Positions 33,657-40,710 of a stretch of DNA of 54,547 bases are shown here, piece after piece (positions within the stretch are counted from its first letter, which is position 1; every line of letters starts with the position of its first letter). A program made the translations under genes and the position numbers. The notes beneath the pieces were generated by a model. It made no database searches. It was not told the origin of the DNA and saw nothing but the letters and a program-made list of their open reading frames with translations. Source of the stretch: Prevotella sp. (GTDB lineage: Bacteria > Bacteroidota > Bacteroidia > Bacteroidales > Bacteroidaceae); assembly GCA_017556145.1 (NCBI GenBank), contig JAFZCU010000180.1, positions 1 to 54,547 of the forward strand, given 5' to 3'.

Positions 33657-34594
33657 TATAAATCGTCTTTAATTTCTTTTCGTGTATTCTTTCCCAAAAT
33701 AATCCATTTTCCACCCAATTGCGGCTTGGCGCAACCACATGGGCTGGAATGCAAGGCATGTTTGAAGTTGCATTCCCATGCAAGGCGGACTCCCTGAGGC
33801 TTGCAGGCCATCGCGTAATTGCGAACTTTGGCAGGTTGAGGCTGTGGTTGCTGTGCCATCTGCTCCAGAATTTCATTCAGACGCTTCAAACGTGCTTCTT
33901 TCCGAGATTCCAGATCATTTTTATCAACTGAAGCTTCTTTTTCTTCTATCACCGGCTGGGCGATGCCCTGATCACGCGCCAACAATGTCAGCACACGTTC
34001 GCGCAACTTCCTGCTCAGCTGATCACGCACCTTGTCACGCTCTGAAGACAAGGGAATAACCATTTCCATCTTCTGGATTTCTTTGGTCAAGGCCTCCATC
34101 TCCTTGTATTCCGGCGTTAGTTGCAATTCAGCCAGCAACTGGTGAGCTTCATCAGTCAAAGGAGTACCACACTGCTTGCAGAAAGAAAAGTCGTTGAGTG
34201 TATGGCAAGTGGGACATACTATACCGCCACGGGGATTACCGCACTCAGGACAAAAAGCTTCCTTTCCAGTAAGATGTGCTCCGCAGAAAGAGCATACGTC
34301 CTTACGGATATAGTGATGGCAAATCTCGCAGAAATCAGCATCAGGGTCAATCTCCGCTCCACAATTCGGACAACTTGTCATACCTATTGGTTTTCCACAG
34401 GAAGCACAGAACATGGCTTCAGGTTCATTCACTGTACCACAATATGGACATTCGATGCCTTGCGCTGCATGAGCACGCATCTGCTGCAGGGAATCTACTG
34501 ATGATACTTTTTCCCTAGTCAGTTCTTCATGCCGCAACTCTTGCATACCACTGGCATCTTGGACTGGGTTTTGGGTAATATCTTCGTTCATCAT
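33656..34594 (-). CDS. Multi-zinc-ribbon protein, first gene of the kinase operon
   Basis: A 312-residue soluble protein. Four tandem zinc ribbons span residues 49-142, with paired CxxC motifs at 49/52, 63/66, 75/78, 89/92, 101/104, 115/118, 127/130 and 139/142. A charged helical region follows (about 150-248; coiled-coil-like, SRKEARLKRLNEILEQM). The C-terminal segment has four more cysteines (264, 275, 286, 288) in a pattern reading MACKPQGVRLAWECNF and PCGCAKPQLGGKW; I do not recognise it, but it looks like a metal site. The start is one of two adjacent ATGs. It is directly behind a consensus promoter and coupled to the kinase by TAATG. A scaffold or client-recognition role is an inference. 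Confidence 0.9.
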   Translation of the reverse strand: MMNEDITQNPVQDASGMQELRHEELTREKVSSVDSLQQMRAHAAQGIECPYCGTVNEPEAMFCASCGKPIGMTSCPNCGAEIDPDADFCEICHHYIRKDVCSFCGAHLTGKEAFCPECGNPRGGIVCPTCHTLNDFSFCKQCGTPLTDEAHQLLAELQLTPEYKEMEALTKEIQKMEMVIPLSSERDKVRDQLSRKLRERVLTLLARDQGIAQPVIEEKEASVDKNDLESRKEARLKRLNEILEQMAQQPQPQPAKVRNYAMACKPQGVRLAWECNFKHALHSSPCGCAKPQLGGKWIILGKNTRKEIKDDL

Positions 34595-34620
34595 AACATG
34601 TTATTTTCACAACTTAGGCG

Positions 34621-34652
34621 CAAAGTTAACAATTATTTTGAAAAAAAACAAA
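34621..34652 (-). promoter_or_regulatory. Promoter of the five-gene kinase operon
   Basis: On the minus strand TTTG (34652-34649), a 20-bp spacer and TAACTTTG (34628-34621) give a full consensus match. The -7 box lies 26 bp before the first start codon. The -33 box sits inside the T-run of the terminator of the gene upstream. Confidence 0.82.
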
Positions 34653-34678
34653 AAAAGCGCCGTAAATTTACATTTACG
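34641..34678 (-). terminator. Terminator of the ABC-F gene
   Basis: Read on the minus strand, CGTAAAT and ATTTACG pair perfectly (34678-34672 with 34667-34661) around GTAA, then GCGC and a T-rich tract follow. The stem is AT-rich, so strength is uncertain. Its T-run overlaps the -33 box of the kinase operon promoter. Confidence 0.6.
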
Positions 34679-34714
34679 ACGACATTTTTATTCAATTATG
34701 GTCTTTGGCCACCT

Positions 34715-36700
34715 TTAAACGGCCAATTCTTCGCTTAATTTCTCCCAACGATCCATTTCTTCATCAAGACATTTCTTCGTTGAAGTATACTCCATCACGA
34801 GCGTCATATCCGAAGCATTCTCCGGCAACATCAGCAAATCGTCAAGCTCTTTCAAGCGAGCCTCCATCTTCTCTATCTTCGATTCAGATTCCTTTACAGC
34901 CTTTTCAATCCTCCTGATGCGTTTCTGTTGTTCTTTACGCTCCGCATATTCAAGGGCCTTTGACAACGTTTCAGAACCTACAGCAGCCTTATTATCAGCT
35001 ATTTCCACCCTATATGAAGGAGACATGTCACCCAATGGAATACGATTGGTTTTTTGAGAACCGGCATCTACTTTCCCTAATTCATTCAACTCTGATATTT
35101 TCTTACTTCTAAGGAAGTCATAGATACCACCAAGATGCTCCCTTACCCTACCGCCACCAAACTCATAAACCTTCGTCACTAATCCATCGAGGAATTCTCG
35201 GTCATGACTTACGATGATAGCCGTACCATCGAAAGCCTTAATAGCCTCCTTCAGAATATCCTTCGAGGGCATATCGAGGTGGTTTGTAGGCTCGTCCAGA
35301 ATCAACAGATTGACAGGTTCCAGCAGCAGACGGATCATCGCCAGACGACTCCTTTCGCCACCACTGAGCACCTTGACCTTCTTATCACTCTCCTCACCGC
35401 CAAACATAAAGGCGCCAAGGATATCGTTAATGCGAAGACGGATATCACCCTTTGCCACATTGTCGATGGTCTGGAAGACAGTCAGACTCTCGTCAAGCAA
35501 CTGTGCTTGATTCTGAGCGAAATAGCCAATCTGGATATTATGTCCGATTTTCAATTCTCCCGTATAAGGAATCTCATCCATGATACACTTTACCAGCGTC
35601 GACTTTCCCTCACCGTTCTTACCCACGAAAGCCACCTTTTCTCCTCGCTTGATGGTCAACGTTACATGATCAAACACGGTATGGGCGCCATAATCCTTGC
35701 GGACCTCATCGCAGATAACCGGATAGTCTCCGCTGCGCAGACAGGGCGGGAACTTCAGATGCATCGCAGAATTGTCTACCTCATCAATCTCGATGGGCAC
35801 GATCTTCTCCAGTTGCTTGATCTTCTGCTGCACCTGAACAGCCTTCGTAGCCTTATATCGGAAGCGCTCTATAAAATCCTTCATATCAGCCACTTCCTTC
35901 TGCTGGTTCTCGTAAGCCCTCAACTGTTGTTCACGACGTTCCTTTCGCAATACAACATACTCGTTATACTTCACCTTATAGTCGATCACCCGTCCACAGG
36001 AAATCTCCAACGTACGGTTCGACACATTATTGATAAAGGCTCTATCATGGCTCACTAATACAACGGCACTCGACGATTGAGCCAAGAACTGCTCAAGCCA
36101 TTGGATACTCTCGATATCCAAATGGTTTGTGGGCTCGTCGAGCAACAACACATCAGGTTTCTGGAGCAGAATCTTCGCCAATTCGATACGCATACGCCAA
36201 CCACCGGAGAACTCAGAAGTAGGGCGTTCAAAGTCTGTACGCAGGAATCCGAGTCCCATCAACGTCCGTTCTATCTCCGCCTCATAGTTCTCAGCCCCCA
36301 ACATCATATAGTGTTCATGCTCGGTGGTATATTTTTCGATAAGTGCCAGATAACTCTCGCTCTCGTAATCAGTACGCTCCGACAGTTCCTGATTCATCTT
36401 ATCGATGCGTATTTTCATGTGTGTGATATCGGCAAAGGCTTTCTGTGCCTCCTCGCGAACCGTTGTGTCGTCTTGCAGGATCATCACCTGTGGCAGATAG
36501 CCGATACGACAGTCCGTAGGCACACTGACATTGCCTGCTGTGGGTTTCTGCTGTCCACAGAGAATCTTCAGCAACGTCGACTTACCAGCTCCGTTCTTGC
36601 CCACCAAGGCGATGCGGTCGCGGTCGTTGATAACGAAACTGGCATCTGCGAACAGGGGTTTCACCCCAAACTCCACTTTCAATCCTTCTACTGATATCAT
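34715..36700 (-). CDS. ABC-F family ATPase (Uup/YheS-like)
   Basis: A 661-residue soluble protein with two ABC cassettes and no membrane part. Cassette 1 has GKNGAGKST, FSGGWRMRIELA and LLLDEPTNHLD. An inter-cassette linker of about 80 residues is rich in charged helices (ERREQQLRAYENQQKEVADM). Cassette 2 has GKNGEGKST, LSGGERSRLAM and LILDEPTNHLD. A C-terminal coiled coil (about 590-660) resembles Uup or YheS rather than EttA. ABC-F proteins act on ribosomes to rescue or regulate elongation; some give antibiotic protection. This one is in a housekeeping setting. The start codon overlaps the stop region of the LolA-like gene by four bases, and a hairpin terminator follows. Confidence 0.92.
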   Translation of the reverse strand: MISVEGLKVEFGVKPLFADASFVINDRDRIALVGKNGAGKSTLLKILCGQQKPTAGNVSVPTDCRIGYLPQVMILQDDTTVREEAQKAFADITHMKIRIDKMNQELSERTDYESESYLALIEKYTTEHEHYMMLGAENYEAEIERTLMGLGFLRTDFERPTSEFSGGWRMRIELAKILLQKPDVLLLDEPTNHLDIESIQWLEQFLAQSSSAVVLVSHDRAFINNVSNRTLEISCGRVIDYKVKYNEYVVLRKERREQQLRAYENQQKEVADMKDFIERFRYKATKAVQVQQKIKQLEKIVPIEIDEVDNSAMHLKFPPCLRSGDYPVICDEVRKDYGAHTVFDHVTLTIKRGEKVAFVGKNGEGKSTLVKCIMDEIPYTGELKIGHNIQIGYFAQNQAQLLDESLTVFQTIDNVAKGDIRLRINDILGAFMFGGEESDKKVKVLSGGERSRLAMIRLLLEPVNLLILDEPTNHLDMPSKDILKEAIKAFDGTAIIVSHDREFLDGLVTKVYEFGGGRVREHLGGIYDFLRSKKISELNELGKVDAGSQKTNRIPLGDMSPSYRVEIADNKAAVGSETLSKALEYAERKEQQKRIRRIEKAVKESESKIEKMEARLKELDDLLMLPENASDMTLVMEYTSTKKCLDEEMDRWEKLSEELAV

Positions 36701-37317
36701 CGTTTGTCTATATACTTATAATTCTTGTATTTTTCGGCTGGAAAACGCAACATTTCGTCAGTAATCCCACCAGACTTGAAATTAGAGATGGTAATAGTAG
36801 TCCAAATAAAGGCTATCTTAATACGAACACTGATAGGCTCGTAGGTCTGGCGTTTCACCAGAGCATGTACCTCCTTGATACCCTTTGCACCCTTTTTAGC
36901 CTTCAACGTAATCATAAGTCCCTGATCATGACTCGCAATGCTATAGTCAAAATTATCCGGCTCGAACTTGAATTTACTTGAATATTTATCCGACTTATTG
37001 TTGTTCGCATCATGTATTTCGATCTCATTCTTTTTTTTCTTCTTGATGGTATACACGGTCACACCGTCGTTCCACGAGTTCATCTTAGCATCCACAAACT
37101 TACTCTTCTTGCCTTTATACCAAATGGTACCATAAGTCTTATAGATGCCGGTAATGTTCACGTCGTAACGTAGCGTGGCACCTTGTTCTCCAAAAACCTG
37201 CTGATAAGCCTGGTTGAAAATTCGTCTCGCCTGTCGTGCATTAGGATTATCCTCAGCCTGTATAGAGGTCAGTACCGACAACAGCAATGCCACGGTTAAT
37301 AATATCTTATTTCTCAT
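36697..37317 (-). CDS. LolA-like outer-membrane lipoprotein carrier homologue
   Basis: I choose the start at 37317 (MRNKILLTVALLLS), giving 206 residues with a signal peptide ending near SIQA; an upstream in-frame start adds 13 residues that overlap the promoter box. The mature part is beta-rich with KGKKSKFVDAKMNSWNDGVTVYTI-like spacing (KGKKS, FVDAKM, WNDGVTVYTI), resembling Bacteroidetes LolA-like proteins. These chaperones carry lipoproteins through the periplasm. A lysine run (KKKKKNE, near residue 100) and the segment SVRIKIAFIWTTITISNF are visible. It overlaps the ABC-F start by four bases. The function is inferred from fold-like pattern, so confidence is moderate. Confidence 0.75.
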   Translation of the reverse strand: MRNKILLTVALLLSVLTSIQAEDNPNARQARRIFNQAYQQVFGEQGATLRYDVNITGIYKTYGTIWYKGKKSKFVDAKMNSWNDGVTVYTIKKKKKNEIEIHDANNNKSDKYSSKFKFEPDNFDYSIASHDQGLMITLKAKKGAKGIKEVHALVKRQTYEPISVRIKIAFIWTTITISNFKSGGITDEMLRFPAEKYKNYKYIDKR

Positions 37318-37336
37318 TTTTTTCAATTTCAAGGTG

Positions 37337-37344
37337 CAAAAGTA
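37337..37344 (-). promoter_or_regulatory. -7 box for the LolA-like/ABC-F unit
   Basis: TACTTTTG on the minus strand fits TAnnTTTG and lies 19 bp upstream of the chosen start at 37317, supporting that start. No clear -33 TTTG is visible. Confidence 0.6.
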
Positions 37345-37366
37345 CACAATTCTCACGGATTATTCG

Positions 37367-37374
37367 TATTTTTG
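37367..37374 (+). promoter_or_regulatory. -7 box for the tex unit
   Basis: TATTTTTG fits TAnnTTTG, 21 bp upstream of the tex ATG at 37396. No -33 TTTG is evident. It is divergent from the LolA-like promoter, with only 22 bp between the two -7 boxes. Confidence 0.6.
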
Positions 37375-37395
37375 CAGCATAAATTAACGAATTGT

Positions 37396-39582
37396 ATGGA
37401 AAAGAATAGCTTCGCACGACTGATTGCCCAACAACTCAACCTTCAGGAAAAGGCTGTCGATAATACTCTGGCCCTGCTCGATGAGGGCTGCACCATCCCG
37501 TTTATCTCCCGCTATCGCAAGGAACGGACGGGAGGACTCGACGAAGTGCAGATTGCAGCCATCAGTACCCAATACGAACGGTTCAAGGAGATTCAGAAGC
37601 GTAAGGAGACGGTGCTCAAAACCATCACAGACCTTGGCAAATTAACGCCGGAGCTGGAGAAGCGCATCACCGACTGTTGGGATGCCACCGAACTCGAGGA
37701 TATCTATCTGCCTTACAAGCCCAAGCGGCGCACAAGGGCTCAGGTAGCCCGCGAACAAGGTCTCGAACCCCTTGCCAGGATTCTCCTCATGCAACGGGAG
37801 CGTGACCCCATACATGCAGCAGAGAAATACATCAAGGGCGATGTGAAAGATGCAGAGACAGCCCTCAAGGGTGCCCAGGACATCATCGCCGAAATGGTGA
37901 GCGAGGATGAGCGCAGCCGTCAGCAACTCCGTGGAGCCTTCCGTCGTCAGGCCATGATTACCTCGAAAGTGGTCAAATCCAAGGCCGACAGCGAAGAGGC
38001 TGCGAAATACAGTGATTATTTCGATTGGGAGGAGCCCCTCAAACGTTGTTCTTCCCATCGTCTTCTGGCCATGCGCCGAGGGGAGAGCGAAGGCATCCTC
38101 CGCATCAGCATATCACCCGACGATGACGAATGCATCGAGCGCCTCCAGCGCCATTATGTCTATGGCAACACGCCCTGCGGCAGATTGGTGGCCGAAGCTG
38201 TTGAGGATGGTTACAAGCGCCTGCTCAAACCCTCCATAGAGACAGAGTTTGCAGCCCTCAGCAAGGAGAAGGCTGATGAAGAGGCCATCCGCGTCTTCGC
38301 AGAAAACCTCCGCCAACTGTTGCTTGGTGCCCCCTTAGGTCAGAAACGGGTGATGGGTATCGACCCAGGTTTCCGTACGGGCTGCAAGGTGGTATGCCTC
38401 GATGCCCAAGGCAACCTGCTCCACCACGAAGCCATCTTCCCCCATCCGCCCATCAACAAGCGTATGGAGTCGGCAATGGCTGTTCAGAAGATGCTGAAGA
38501 AATACCAGATCGAAGCCATCTCTATAGGCAATGGAACTGCCAGTCGCGAGACCAACGATTTCATCCGCGATGTCCTTGCCGGCCGCTACGACGTTATCAC
38601 CTCGAAACACGAGAAAGCAATGCCCCAGGTCTTCACCGTCAGCGAAGATGGCGCTTCCGTCTATTCTGCCTCGAAGATTGCCCGCGATGAGTTCCCCGAT
38701 GAAGACGTCACCGTCCGAGGAGCTGTTTCCATAGGCCGTCGACTCATGGATCCCCTCGCAGAACTCGTCAAGATCGATCCCAAGAGCATTGGCGTAGGAC
38801 AATATCAGCACGACGTTGATCAGACGAAACTCAAGAATGCCCTCGATCTGACCGTCGAGAGTTGCGTCAACAACGTAGGCGTCAATCTCAATACTGCTTC
38901 CCAACATCTGCTCATGTACGTCAGCGGCCTTGGTCCCACCCTCGCCAAGAATATTTTGGATTATCGCAAGGAAAATGGTGCCTTCACTTCCCGTGCCCAA
39001 TTGAAAAAGGTACCTCGTCTCGGCCCCGCAGCCTTCCAGCAGTGTGCAGGTTTCCTCCGCATCCCAGGAGCCAAGAATCCGCTCGACAACTCCGCCGTCC
39101 ATCCTGAGCGCTACGACATCGTAGAGCAGATGGCCAAGGATCAGGGTTGTGCCGTCATCGACCTTATTAATAATAAGGAGAAGCGCGAGGCCATCGACAT
39201 CAAACGCTACGTGACCGATGAGGTGGGCATCCCTACCCTCACTGATATCCTCAAGGAACTGGAGAAACCTGGCCGTGACCCTCGCCAGCAGATTGAGGAG
39301 TTTGAATTCGACTCACGCGTCAATACCGTCGATGACCTTATCGAGGGAATGGAATTGCCAGGCATCGTCACCAACATCACCAACTTCGGTGCCTTTGTCG
39401 ACATTGGTGTCCATCAGGATGGTCTGGTACATATCTCCCAGATGGCCAATCGTCGCATCGACCATCCCACCGATGTCGTCAAGCTCCATCAGCACATCCT
39501 TGTCCGCGTCATCGAGGTAGACCGCCGTCGTAATCGTATATCGCTCAGTATGAAAGGGCTCAGCAACCACGATGGACGATAA
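37396..39582 (+). CDS. tex: Tex-family RNA-binding transcription accessory protein
   Basis: The start at ATG 37396 (MEKNSFARLIAQQLNL) gives 728 residues; an earlier in-frame TTG overlaps the promoter. The domain order is typical of Tex: an N-terminal helical region with PFISRYRKERTGGLDE, a YqgF/RNase-H-like domain (GIDPGFRTGCKVV), paired helix-hairpin-helix motifs (NLNTASQHLLMYVSGLGPTLA, then RLGPAAFQQCAGFLRI) and a C-terminal S1 domain (TNFGAFVDIGVHQDGLVHIS). Tex binds nucleic acid and affects transcription and stress tolerance. The AlbA_2 gene starts inside its last codons (11-base overlap), so the two are co-transcribed. GC-rich third codon positions are noticeable. Confidence 0.95.
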   Translation: MEKNSFARLIAQQLNLQEKAVDNTLALLDEGCTIPFISRYRKERTGGLDEVQIAAISTQYERFKEIQKRKETVLKTITDLGKLTPELEKRITDCWDATELEDIYLPYKPKRRTRAQVAREQGLEPLARILLMQRERDPIHAAEKYIKGDVKDAETALKGAQDIIAEMVSEDERSRQQLRGAFRRQAMITSKVVKSKADSEEAAKYSDYFDWEEPLKRCSSHRLLAMRRGESEGILRISISPDDDECIERLQRHYVYGNTPCGRLVAEAVEDGYKRLLKPSIETEFAALSKEKADEEAIRVFAENLRQLLLGAPLGQKRVMGIDPGFRTGCKVVCLDAQGNLLHHEAIFPHPPINKRMESAMAVQKMLKKYQIEAISIGNGTASRETNDFIRDVLAGRYDVITSKHEKAMPQVFTVSEDGASVYSASKIARDEFPDEDVTVRGAVSIGRRLMDPLAELVKIDPKSIGVGQYQHDVDQTKLKNALDLTVESCVNNVGVNLNTASQHLLMYVSGLGPTLAKNILDYRKENGAFTSRAQLKKVPRLGPAAFQQCAGFLRIPGAKNPLDNSAVHPERYDIVEQMAKDQGCAVIDLINNKEKREAIDIKRYVTDEVGIPTLTDILKELEKPGRDPRQQIEEFEFDSRVNTVDDLIEGMELPGIVTNITNFGAFVDIGVHQDGLVHISQMANRRIDHPTDVVKLHQHILVRVIEVDRRRNRISLSMKGLSNHDGR

Positions 39583-40198
39583 ACGATATCTTCTTAGTCT
39601 CATCCGCGAGGGCGAACATCAGCAGCAGGACTTCAAATACCGGGTGACTGATGCACGCAAACTGGCCAAATCGGTGTCGGCCTTTGCAAATACCGATGGA
39701 GGGCGCCTGCTGATAGGTGTCCGTGATGACGGTCATCTCTCTGGTGTCCGTTCAGAGGAGGAAATCTATATGATGCACCAAGCCGCTTACAAGTACTGCA
39801 AGCCTGAGCCGAGCATCAAATTCGAGACCTGTCATGCCGATGGACGAACGATTGTCATCTCAACGATTCCCCCCTCTGAGAAACGACCGATCTTTGCCCG
39901 TGATGAAGAGGGGAAGCTACGGGCCTATATCCGCATTGCCGATGAGAACATCGTGGCATCACCCGTTATTCTGGCCCTTTGGCATGAAGCCCAGAAGCCT
40001 AGAGGCACCGTCATGACCTACAACGACACGGTTCGCCTGCTCCTCGACGTGATGACAGGGCAACAGACGCAGAATCAGATTGTCCGTCGCTCCAGGCTCC
40101 CACGTCCCAAGGTCATTTCCATGCTTGCCCGTCTCATCCGTTTCGGAACAGCCCAGTGGGAATACATTGACAAGCAATTTCTCTTCAGTCAGACTTAA
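39572..40198 (+). CDS. AlbA_2 (Schlafen-like) putative DNA-binding protein
   Basis: A 208-residue protein. The first 120 residues are an AlbA_2 domain: GEHQQQDFKYRVTD, SAFANTDGGRLLIGVRDDG and the later DGRTIVISTIPPSEKRP. The segment FANTDGGRLLIGV is the family hallmark. The C-terminal 60 residues look like a winged-helix (QTQNQIVRRSRLPRPKVISML). Such proteins are usually treated as transcription regulators; some AlbA_2 proteins bind or hydrolyse nucleotides. It overlaps the tex coding region by 11 bases, an arrangement that suggests a shared regulation with tex. It converges with the small membrane peptide gene immediately downstream, with no spacer. Confidence 0.88.
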   Translation: MDDKRYLLSLIREGEHQQQDFKYRVTDARKLAKSVSAFANTDGGRLLIGVRDDGHLSGVRSEEEIYMMHQAAYKYCKPEPSIKFETCHADGRTIVISTIPPSEKRPIFARDEEGKLRAYIRIADENIVASPVILALWHEAQKPRGTVMTYNDTVRLLLDVMTGQQTQNQIVRRSRLPRPKVISMLARLIRFGTAQWEYIDKQFLFSQT

Positions 40199-40279
40199 CT
40201 AAACCTGTTTCTTCTTGATGAAAATCACGACACCGATGATAATCAGTGCCACAACTGCAATAATGTGTAACAAATCCAT
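40199..40279 (-). CDS. Candidate 26-residue single-helix membrane peptide
   Basis: ATG at 40279 opens a 26-codon frame ending at TAG 40199-40201: MDLLHIIAVVALIII, then GVVIFIKKKQV. It has one hydrophobic helix and a positively charged C-terminus (KKK), so it would insert with the C-terminus inside. It is read from a consensus promoter on the same strand (40343-40373) with a leader of about 57 bases. There is no strong Shine-Dalgarno, but few genes here have one. It abuts the AlbA_2 stop. Function unknown; small membrane regulators and type I toxins share this shape, but I saw no antisense partner. Confidence 0.5.
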   Translation of the reverse strand: MDLLHIIAVVALIIIGVVIFIKKKQV

Positions 40280-40342
40280 AAGCTAATAATGATGCGATTT
40301 CTTGAAATTGCACATACCCCTTTTATTTACCGTTTGACGCTC

Positions 40343-40373
40343 CAAAAATAGCAATTATATCCCAAACTGCAAA
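40343..40373 (-). promoter_or_regulatory. Promoter reading toward the 26-aa peptide
   Basis: On the minus strand TTTG (40373-40370), a 19-bp spacer and TATTTTTG (40350-40343) match the consensus. Nothing else lies downstream on that strand before the AlbA_2 gene, which supports a real small gene or RNA. Confidence 0.65.
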
Positions 40374-40416
40374 GGAAAATGGGTTCAAAAACAATTGTCT
40401 TCAATATTTTTTAACA

Positions 40417-40458
40417 AATGAGAGTTGAAAGCCCTAACCGGGACAATCAGCTCTCATT
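40417..40458. other. Long intergenic hairpin 1 upstream of uxaB
   Basis: AATGAGAG pairs with CTCTCATT, continued by TTGA with TCAG (one wobble), and an inner CCC/GGG pair, giving a 42-base stem-loop. It lies in the 430-bp gap ahead of uxaB and just upstream of the minus-strand small-peptide promoter. No T-run follows it on the plus strand. Confidence 0.55.
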
Positions 40459-40537
40459 CCTTAAACGTTCAAGTTGGCATACTCATACAACAAATGCATC
40501 AAAAATCTCCTAAATATCATGTATCTCGCATAGGCAC

Positions 40538-40565
40538 AATAAAGCACTGACACCTGTGCTTTATT
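40538..40565. other. Intergenic hairpin 2 upstream of uxaB
   Basis: A perfect 10-bp stem AATAAAGCAC/GTGCTTTATT surrounds the loop TGACACCT. It lies 73 bp before the uxaB -33 box. It could be a weak terminator or part of a regulatory RNA; the rest of 40459-40638 shows no open frame. Confidence 0.55.
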
Positions 40566-40638
40566 TGAATGTTCAACATCGCATCCAATATTGACGCAAA
40601 GGTTTGCGTGGATTTTCAGCGTTTTACGACGTTAAAGA

Positions 40639-40670
40639 TTTGGAAGTGTCGCAGATTATTCTTATCTTTG
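40639..40670 (+). promoter_or_regulatory. Promoter for uxaB
   Basis: TTTG (40639-40642), a 20-bp spacer and TATCTTTG (40663-40670) are a full consensus match, 40 bp upstream of the uxaB ATG. Confidence 0.82.
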
Positions 40671-40710
40671 CAGTCGCAATAAAAAAGTCACATTAAAACA
40701 ACGTTTAAAA

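Noticed and set aside
26009-34594. Type VI or type VII secretion locus
   Set aside because: Kinase, FHA, PP2C and CbxX-like parts occur with such systems, but no core secretion gene (sheath, tube, baseplate, EccC-type or WXG100) is found in the window.
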